From: Trichomonas tenax
Lineage: Eukaryota > Parabasalia > Trichomonadida > Trichomonadidae
Length of the DNA stretch: 44,041 bases
Reading direction: 5' to 3'
Assembly: GCA_023091735.1 (NCBI GenBank)
Contig: JALKBU010000380.1
Coordinates: forward strand, 1 to 44,041
Shown: one piece after another, positions 39,176-44,041 of the stretch
How positions within the stretch are numbered: position 1 is the first letter of the stretch
Layout of the letters: each line of letters begins with the position of its first letter
The notes under the pieces: model-generated
Databases searched by the model: none
Seen by the model: the letters and a program-made list of their open reading frames with translations, nothing else
What the model was told of the DNA's origin: nothing
Translations under genes and position numbers: made by a program

Positions 39176-39390
39176 AGACCCATGTGCATATAATTTTTTG
39201 GTTTGCAACTAGGTGAACTATATGCATTTCCGGCCTCCATATGCATATAGGTTTTATATGCATATAGGATTTCATATGCACACAGAATTCTATATGCATA
39301 TAGGTTTCCATGTGCATATGAAATTTATATGCATATGTGCAAGTTATATGCATATGGAAAATTCATATGCATATAAGGCACATAATTGCA
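39176..39390 (+). repeat. Left terminal inverted repeat with ATGCAT arrays
   Basis: 215 bp, about seven exact ATGCAT cores plus TGTGCATATG-like variants. Confidence 0.85.
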
Positions 39391-39665
39391 CATGAAATTC
39401 CATTTGCACATAGCATAAATCAGAACACAATTATGGCAGAATGTTCTTTTTTGCATAATCATGATTATGATTGCTATAATGATGTTAAACAAAGAACTAA
39501 TAAAATGATTTTTTTTTAAATTTAGCAAAAATATCTAAGTTGGCAAAAATAAAATATTTTGCATTTCATGAGCAAATTTCTAAGTCAGAATAATAATACT
39601 CTTTAATGTTGATTCGTTCAAAAAATGACTTCAAATGTATACATTAGAAAAAATTAGTGTATCCA

Positions 39666-40839
39666 TTAGTATTTCGATTTTTTTTCACAAATTTCATCAT
39701 TTTCGCTATTATTAATCATTTGATCAAATATTTCAATATTTTTTTCAATCAATACCCTTGCTAAAAGCTGAGATGATGGAAATAAGCATAGAACGAGCAT
39801 TGTATCAACTAAAAGTAATACTGGTTCATCTTTTTCGTTTTCAAAATCGTTAAAATAATTCATGAATATTTTCATAATAATTTTTTCACGACCTGAAATA
39901 TCGTCTAGCTGGTGTAGAAAACGTTTCATCAAATGCAAAAATTCAAGCTTCAAATTATACGAGAATCGATTTCTTATTGCTTTGTAGATAGAATAAATAC
40001 CTTCTTCGGATGTTACAAAGCGTAAAATATCTGCATTATGTGGTTCGACATTTAAAGTATGCATGAAATGCTCTACTATTTCATTTTCAGCATAACAAAA
40101 TAATTCATGAATCTGATTGATGGTTAAGTGCTCCATAAAATAATGTAGTTCTGACCTTGAGTATGACGAATATTGTGAGAAACTGCTCCAATAAAAGATT
40201 TAGAAGATGAGAAAATGCACTTAAGTTTGGTAATACTAGCTCAATACTTGCATGTAACACATTATGATACAGGCACTGTATGTTTTCATTAAACTTTTGT
40301 ACAAACAAATTACTAAAAATTTGAATTAAAATAGATAAATGCACTTCACTTGAGTAAACATTTGCTAATTGTTGCTGGATAATTTCAATGAATGCATTAA
40401 CATTAAAATAAAATGTATTTGAAAAAGCTAGGAATATTTGCAAACCTGCATGTTTCAATTCGTCTTCAGATGAACTAAATAATTCAATTGCAGGAGTTAT
40501 GATATCTAACTCATGAAAATAGACTGTATTCATATCTGAAATCGAAATTAGCTTGCATATAACCAATGAAATTGCATGCAACTTGCTTTGATATTGCAAT
40601 CTTTGAATATAAAGTTTGGAAAACAAATTGCTGCAAAGCACTTTCAGACATAATTCCTGTAGGTGTGCATTTTCAATTTTTGCAATTATTTCATTTAGAG
40701 AATTGAAATAATCAGTGATTTCCACATCATATAATTCTTCTTGATGTAATCGATGTATAGCATCTATTATGAATTGTATGCGCGAGTTTATAACTGTATT
40801 TGGAGTTTTGCTATCTATTTCCTTATATTCAACTTGCAT
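39666..40839 (-). pseudogene. HEAT/ARM-like helical protein gene, one frameshift
   Basis: Starting at ATG 40839, a helical protein (SEDELKHAGLQIFLAFS, VHLSILIQIFSNLF, LLNLLLEQF) runs until about 40180, where one extra A/T in the 40180-40182 run shifts the frame. Reading on with a one-base correction continues through SRSELHYFMEHLTINQIHEL to the stop at 39666, for about 390 residues in all. Its helical character and size resemble the solenoid protein at 14931. It lies wholly inside the foldback-like element, downstream of the hairpin cluster, so it may be captured host sequence or the element's own gene. It is either recently inactivated or a sequencing homopolymer error. Confidence 0.7.
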
Positions 40840-40992
40840 CAATTAATGAGATGAAATTACTTTTGAATGCCTAAACAAAAAATATTCATTTTGTGGAAAA
40901 ATGAAGCAATCATACTAAATCAAATGTTTCTTTTAATTAAATATTGTGGTGCTTGAAATAGACACCCATGTAATTCGGTATATAAAAAAATC

Positions 40993-41018
40993 AAAAAAAA
41001 AAAAAAAAAAAAAAAAAA
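40993..41018. repeat. A26 homopolymer
   Basis: Twenty-six A in a row, just before the hairpin cluster. Read on the minus strand it is a T26 run following the hairpins, which could terminate Pol III transcription. Confidence 0.9.
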
Positions 41019-41037
41019 GAAAGGAACATGTTGATGC

Positions 41038-41120
41038 CAAAAACTCTGTTGCTGCTCAAGCATGTGGGGTTGTTCCATATGGAATGATCACAGATGTTTG
41101 AGCAGCAGCAGAGTTTTTTG
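41038..41120. ncRNA. miRNA-precursor-like hairpin A
   Basis: An 83-nt inverted repeat. The 5' arm CAAAAACTCTGTTGCTGCTC continues AAGCATGTGG; the 3' arm is TTTGAGCAGCAGCAGAGTTT plus Ts. About 25 consecutive positions pair with only G-U exceptions, then an internal loop, then TTCC/GGAA closing a four-base ATAT loop. Size and pairing match pre-miRNA-like or small hairpin RNA precursors. Transcription is inferred, not shown. Confidence 0.6.
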
Positions 41121-41150
41121 TATTTACTTAAAAAAGAGTTAATTTTAGAT

Positions 41151-41262
41151 GATTCTGGACTATTTCAAAATATCCAGGAATACTGGTGCTAGAATGACTG
41201 CCTATTGATGGGTAGTGGATCTAACACTTGCATTCCTGGATATTTTGAAAAAGTCCAGAATC
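41151..41262. ncRNA. miRNA-precursor-like hairpin B
   Basis: A 112-nt inverted repeat. GATTCTGGACTATTTCAAAA continuing through TATCCAGGAAT pairs with ATTCCTGGATATTTTGAAAA and AGTCCAGAATC, with one mismatch in the first 31 bp. The stem continues imperfectly to a small loop (TATTGATG). Unrelated in sequence to A, C and D but with a truncated relative at 41530. Confidence 0.6.
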
Positions 41263-41288
41263 TCAAATTATCTGCACTTTTATTGTTC

Positions 41289-41385
41289 TTTTTAGCTGAA
41301 ATCGCAGTGCTGCTCCATCATATGGGATAGGTACATCATGTATCAACTCTGTATGATGGAGCAGCATTGAGATTTCAGCCAAAAA
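41289..41385. ncRNA. miRNA-precursor-like hairpin C
   Basis: A 97-nt inverted repeat. GCTGAAATC-G-CAGTGCTGCTCC and ATCATA pair with TATGATGGAGCAGCATTGAG and ATTTCAGC; flanking T5 and A5 runs extend the stem. The core TGCTGCTC is shared with A and D. Confidence 0.6.
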
Positions 41386-41413
41386 CATCTCTCAGAATAT
41401 CACTAGAGTGTTG

Positions 41414-41504
41414 ATGCCAAAAATTATGTTGCTGCTCAAGCATGTGGGGTTGTTCCATATTGGAGTGATCCCGCATACTTGAGGAACAGCAGAATTTTTG
41501 GCAT
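41414..41504. ncRNA. miRNA-precursor-like hairpin D (paralogue of A)
   Basis: A 91-nt inverted repeat with outer stem ATGCCAAAAATT/AATTTTTGGCAT. Its 5' arm shares 34 identical nucleotides with hairpin A (41427-41460 versus 41047-41080, exactly 380 bp apart), while its 3' arm (ACTTGAGGAACAGCAGAA) differs from A at several positions and yet remains complementary. Confidence 0.6.
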
Positions 41505-41524
41505 TTATTTAAAAAAAGTTGATA

Positions 41525-41556
41525 TTTTTCAGAATATCCAGGAATGCTGGTAATGG
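41525..41556. repeat. Truncated single arm related to hairpin B
   Basis: CAGAATATCCAGGAATGCTGG resembles the 5' arm of hairpin B, but no complementary arm follows. It appears in the same order after D as B does after A, so an A-B unit was duplicated and its second half truncated. Confidence 0.55.
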
Positions 41557-42104
41557 GAATCACGTCTAACTAAATGAATATTAATATTCAGTTCTAAGTT
41601 GCTGTTGACTATATCATTGTTTAAAAGTATTAGTATAAACCAATTCAAAGATATGAAGATTTTTATTGGTCCAAGCGGGATTTATAAAAATAAGGTTAAG
41701 AGAGTCACAAATTATATCAGCAAATAATTTCGTTTATGTCATCAAATTACACATCAATCATATATTCAATTAAATTAAATTTAAATTAATACGGATTTGT
41801 AACTGTAGGATGCCATTTCACTTCTTTTATTATTTATATCAAAGTGTTTTTATTGTAATTAAATAAATACTAAATATCATTATTGTAATTATTTATTATA
41901 GTACTACATAAAAATATCATTTAATTATGCGAATATACCATTTTTTAAGCTAGAACTTTTTTTTCCTCTTTTCTTTTGCTCTTGAAAACCTGAAAGCCAT
42001 AACCATTAAATATGAAATATCATCTATTTTTTAATATGAGAAATATCTATTACTGAATTTACAAATAGCACATAGAACAAGTATATGCATAAAACAACAC
42101 AATA
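41557..42104. other. Interior gene-free stretch of the element
   Basis: AT-rich; nothing recognised. Confidence 0.4.
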
Positions 42105-42338
42105 TGCAATTATGTGCCTTATATGCATATGAATTTTCCATATACATATAACTTACACATATGCATATGAATTTTACATATGCATATGGAAACCTATATG
42201 CATATAAATTTCATATGCACATGGAAACCTATATGCATATGAAATCCTATATGCATATAAAACCTATTTGCATATGGAGGCCGGAAATGCATATAGGTCA
42301 CCTAGTTGCAAACCAAAAAAATATATGCACAAGGGTCT
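42105..42338 (-). repeat. Right terminal inverted repeat with ATGCAT arrays
   Basis: 234 bp, inverted copy of 39176-39390 with an extra repeat unit and small deletions. Confidence 0.85.
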
Positions 42339-42366
42339 ATTAACTGATATATATAGTGGGGAAAAA
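42339..42366 (+). repeat. Flanking direct repeat, right
   Basis: ATTAACTGATATATATAG followed by TGGGGAAAAA; partner of 39148-39175. Confidence 0.65.
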
Positions 42367-42449
42367 TGAGTTAATTTTTTTATTATTTAATTTTTAATTT
42401 ATTAAAAAAGCAACTATATAGATGGTAACAATTCTGCCTGAGCGAATGA

Positions 42450-42991
42450 ACAAAATACATTAAAAGGTCAATTAAGGTCATTGATGAATCCAAAGATGAG
42501 TCAATACGCTCCTTTAGGGCTGAGGTTCAAAGGACCGTCAGAGAGCCCCACCTCAACGATTAGGTCGTGGTCTAAATCCTGAATGAATTAAAGAACAATT
42601 TAAAAATGAATGTGGTGGATTAATAAATGAATATAAAAATTGTAATTCAGAAATGACATATAAATATGGTGGAAAGATGTATATAACAACATGTAAAAGA
42701 TTTCAAAAAGGAGATTTTGAACATAAACGACTAAAACTTTCTGACAATGAAATTAAAGTAATAGATGAACCAAAAGAAGATGAAATTAGTATTTACTGTT
42801 ACAAAAATGTAAATGGTAAAAACGGAAAGGTGAATAGAAAAGTTTTAAATCCTGATTACATAAAGCATATATTTATTAAAGAATATTGTGAGGAATTGAA
42901 TCCTGAAGACTATGAAAATATAAAAACTAAATTAAAATATAAATATATTGGAAATGATGAAAGATGCAAAAATAAAAAAAAATTTATTTAA
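42450..42991 (+). pseudogene. Unrecognised basic protein remnant
   Basis: Two frames join in sense: KVIDESKDESIRSFRAEVQR (from 42450, ends TAG about 42560) and, after a shift, RGLNPE, an in-frame TGA (42584-42586), then IKEQFKNECGGLINEYKNCN and ATG 42653 onward for 112 codons (YGGKMYITTCKRFQKGDF, GKNGKVNRKVLNPDYIKHIF). It is rich in Lys, Asn and Tyr, with AT-rich codons unlike host genes. I do not recognise the family; its position among repeats suggests a mobile-element or virus-like origin. Confidence 0.5.
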
Positions 42992-43018
42992 TTTCTTATA
43001 ACAATTGGAAGTCATTAG

Positions 43019-43165
43019 GAGTAGTATACAGAGTGTGCTTTTTCGGGGTAATCCAAAAATTTGGATAACCCTTATAAATCACCACTCTGAGAATATCCAT
43101 AATTATAATTTCCCCAAAATTCATACCATAACAATTTTCCTATCATTTATATCAAAATCCCAATA
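43019..43165 (+). repeat. Direct repeat, right copy
   Basis: Partner of 38947-39091, roughly four-fifths identical by eye; shares GAGTAGTATAC, TTTTTCGGGGTAATCCAAAA and CTGAGAATATCCATAAT. Confidence 0.75.
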
Positions 43166-43320
43166 ATTTCTATAATTTGTTATTGAAATGTATTGTTTAA
43201 TTAATAATCTAAATTCTTATTGCTATGATTTATGAATGGTTTATCTAAATTTGTGAAAATAAAAAAAAATATTTTTTATATATTATGAAAAATTAATATA
43301 TTTTCTTCAAATAAATAATT

Positions 43321-43587
43321 ATGACAACAACTCAAAGTCTTTATTCTAATTGTTTTATGGATAAAAATTTCGTATGTAATATTTCAATTTCTGATAAAAA
43401 ACTTAGCCAATTATTAACAAAATTAACACGTAAATATATGTATTTAAAAAATCAGAAGAAATATCAAAAATATTGTGATTATTTGGAATACGTAGAAGAA
43501 TATACCTCAGAGCCTTATAATAAAGATTTTGATGATGTATTTATCCAATCAATAATTTCGGATAATTATGACTATTATTATGATTAA
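43321..43587 (+). CDS. Small hypothetical protein (88 aa)
   Basis: ATG-started frame encoding MTTTQSLYSNCFMDKNFVCN and a Lys/Tyr-rich helical part (KLTRKYMYLKNQKKYQKYCD) with an acidic Asp/Tyr tail. No recognised domain. Strong A/T-ending codons resemble the 42450 remnant, not host housekeeping genes. Probably encoded by the repeat element that starts at 43019. Confidence 0.45.
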   Translation: MTTTQSLYSNCFMDKNFVCNISISDKKLSQLLTKLTRKYMYLKNQKKYQKYCDYLEYVEEYTSEPYNKDFDDVFIQSIISDNYDYYYD

Positions 43588-43655
43588 TATCCAAAAATAA
43601 TTTGGAAAATTTGGGGTATTTATAAAAATATTTTTTTTTTTATTTTTATTAAAAG

Positions 43656-43772
43656 ATGTCGAAGGTCACTCATAAACAAATTAAACAATATATTATAGCA
43701 AATAAACAAGAACCAGATCCAAGTAATAATTATTTTAAAAATTTAGGCAGTATTTTTCCTTCTGCGGTGTAG
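43656..43772 (+). pseudogene. Truncated N-terminus of an unknown protein (38 codons)
   Basis: MSKVTHKQIKQYIIANKQEP and then DPSNNYFKNLGSIFP look like the start of a longer, helical DNA-associated protein. The frame ends abruptly at TAG 43770-43772 where base composition changes (GTAGTCCCGCGACC), suggesting truncation by an insertion or deletion junction. Confidence 0.4.
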
Positions 43773-44041
43773 TCCCGCGACCTTCATAACTTTTTATCTG
43801 ATCAGTATTTTTTCGATTTGAAAGTACTTTCATGTACATATTGATAGTTGTCTATCCAGTGGTATAAGTGGCACAGTCTATATATCTATCAAATCATTGA
43901 TTGCATTTCAAATTGTCCAAAAACATACGATTTCCAGCATAAATGTATGCGCTACTATGCAGCATATGATATTTTTATGTGTATTATTGATTCAAATGCC
44001 TCTTATACGCTTAAAATTAAAAATGCAACTAATTCATTAAT

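Larger units (their letters stand above)
39176..42338. mobile_element. 3.16-kb foldback-like element with long inverted termini
   Basis: The left terminus (39176-39390) and right terminus (42105-42338) are inverted copies starting AGACCC(A/T)TGTGCATATA and sharing GGTTTGCAACTAGGTGA and TTTCCGGCCTCCATATGCA. They consist of many ATATGCATAT palindromes spaced roughly every 17-20 bp. Inside are a frameshifted helical-repeat gene (39666-40839), an A26 run and four long hairpins (41038-41504). No transposase is recognised, so it is non-autonomous or encodes an unknown one. The layout recalls Foldback elements or gene-capturing MULEs. Confidence 0.72.

Noticed and set aside
39213..39390. ATATGCATAT array as a CRISPR
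   Set aside because: Units are palindromic, spacers are related and short, the genome is eukaryotic and the array is duplicated as an inverted terminus.
41038..41504. Hairpins as simple transcription terminators
   Set aside because: Stems are far too long, clustered and loop-conserved, and there is no bacterial-type context.

Overview
The window is nuclear DNA of a parabasalid protist (a trichomonad such as Tritrichomonas or Trichomonas). Evidence: AT-rich intergenic DNA; almost intronless genes with very short 5' leaders and TCATTT-like initiators; a CGGTTT...CCTTT double element before three housekeeping genes; stop codons that often overlap TAAA; one 25-nt intron ending in a trichomonad-like branch/3' splice block; and typical trichomonad families (BspA-like leucine-rich repeats, F5/8 C domain proteins, Gly-rich/Cys-rich surface proteins, ankyrin proteins, flagellar CFAP73/CCDC42, coactosin, nicastrin). 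The species call is inference.

Layout. 0-17.6 kb is mostly ordinary gene space: a GPH/SLC45-like sugar transporter gene interrupted by two in-frame stops, ribosomal protein eS17, an acylaminoacyl-peptidase, an ankyrin protein, a degenerate histidine phosphatase, coactosin, a membrane protein with an isochorismatase-like fold, an unknown protein, ribosomal protein eS21, a TPR-CS (SGT1-like) protein, an ARM/HEAT-like protein and a pseudokinase. 17.6-22.7 kb is accessory DNA: a MITE-like inverted-repeat segment, GC-rich hairpins, an unrecognised pseudogene, a BspA fragment, a spliced RRM/SDY-rich protein gene and a tyrosine-recombinase relic. 22.7-38.9 kb mixes live genes (a large helical protein, CFAP73/CCDC42, ankyrin protein, tRNA-Glu, polo-like kinase, DHHC palmitoyltransferase, nicastrin, a small secreted protein) with broken surface-protein genes. 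38.9-44 kb is a repeat/transposon zone.

The strongest novelty candidate is at 39.2-42.3 kb: a roughly 3.2-kb foldback-like element with long terminal inverted repeats built from ATGCAT palindromes. It carries a frameshifted helical-repeat gene and a cluster of four long, nearly perfect, miRNA-precursor-like hairpins. Two of the hairpins share a 34-nt identical 5' arm while their 3' arms have diverged. The second candidate is a promoter array before eS21: eight copies of TTTACRYGTCA at almost exactly 21-bp spacing. The same motif recurs singly or in looser clusters before many other genes here, often in divergent promoters.

The genes do not form an operon-like pathway. Neighbours are independent transcription units on both strands, several sharing divergent promoters (6.81-6.99, 21.4-22.7 and 36.07-36.50 kb). 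All family names come from reading motifs in the translations; no database search was possible.
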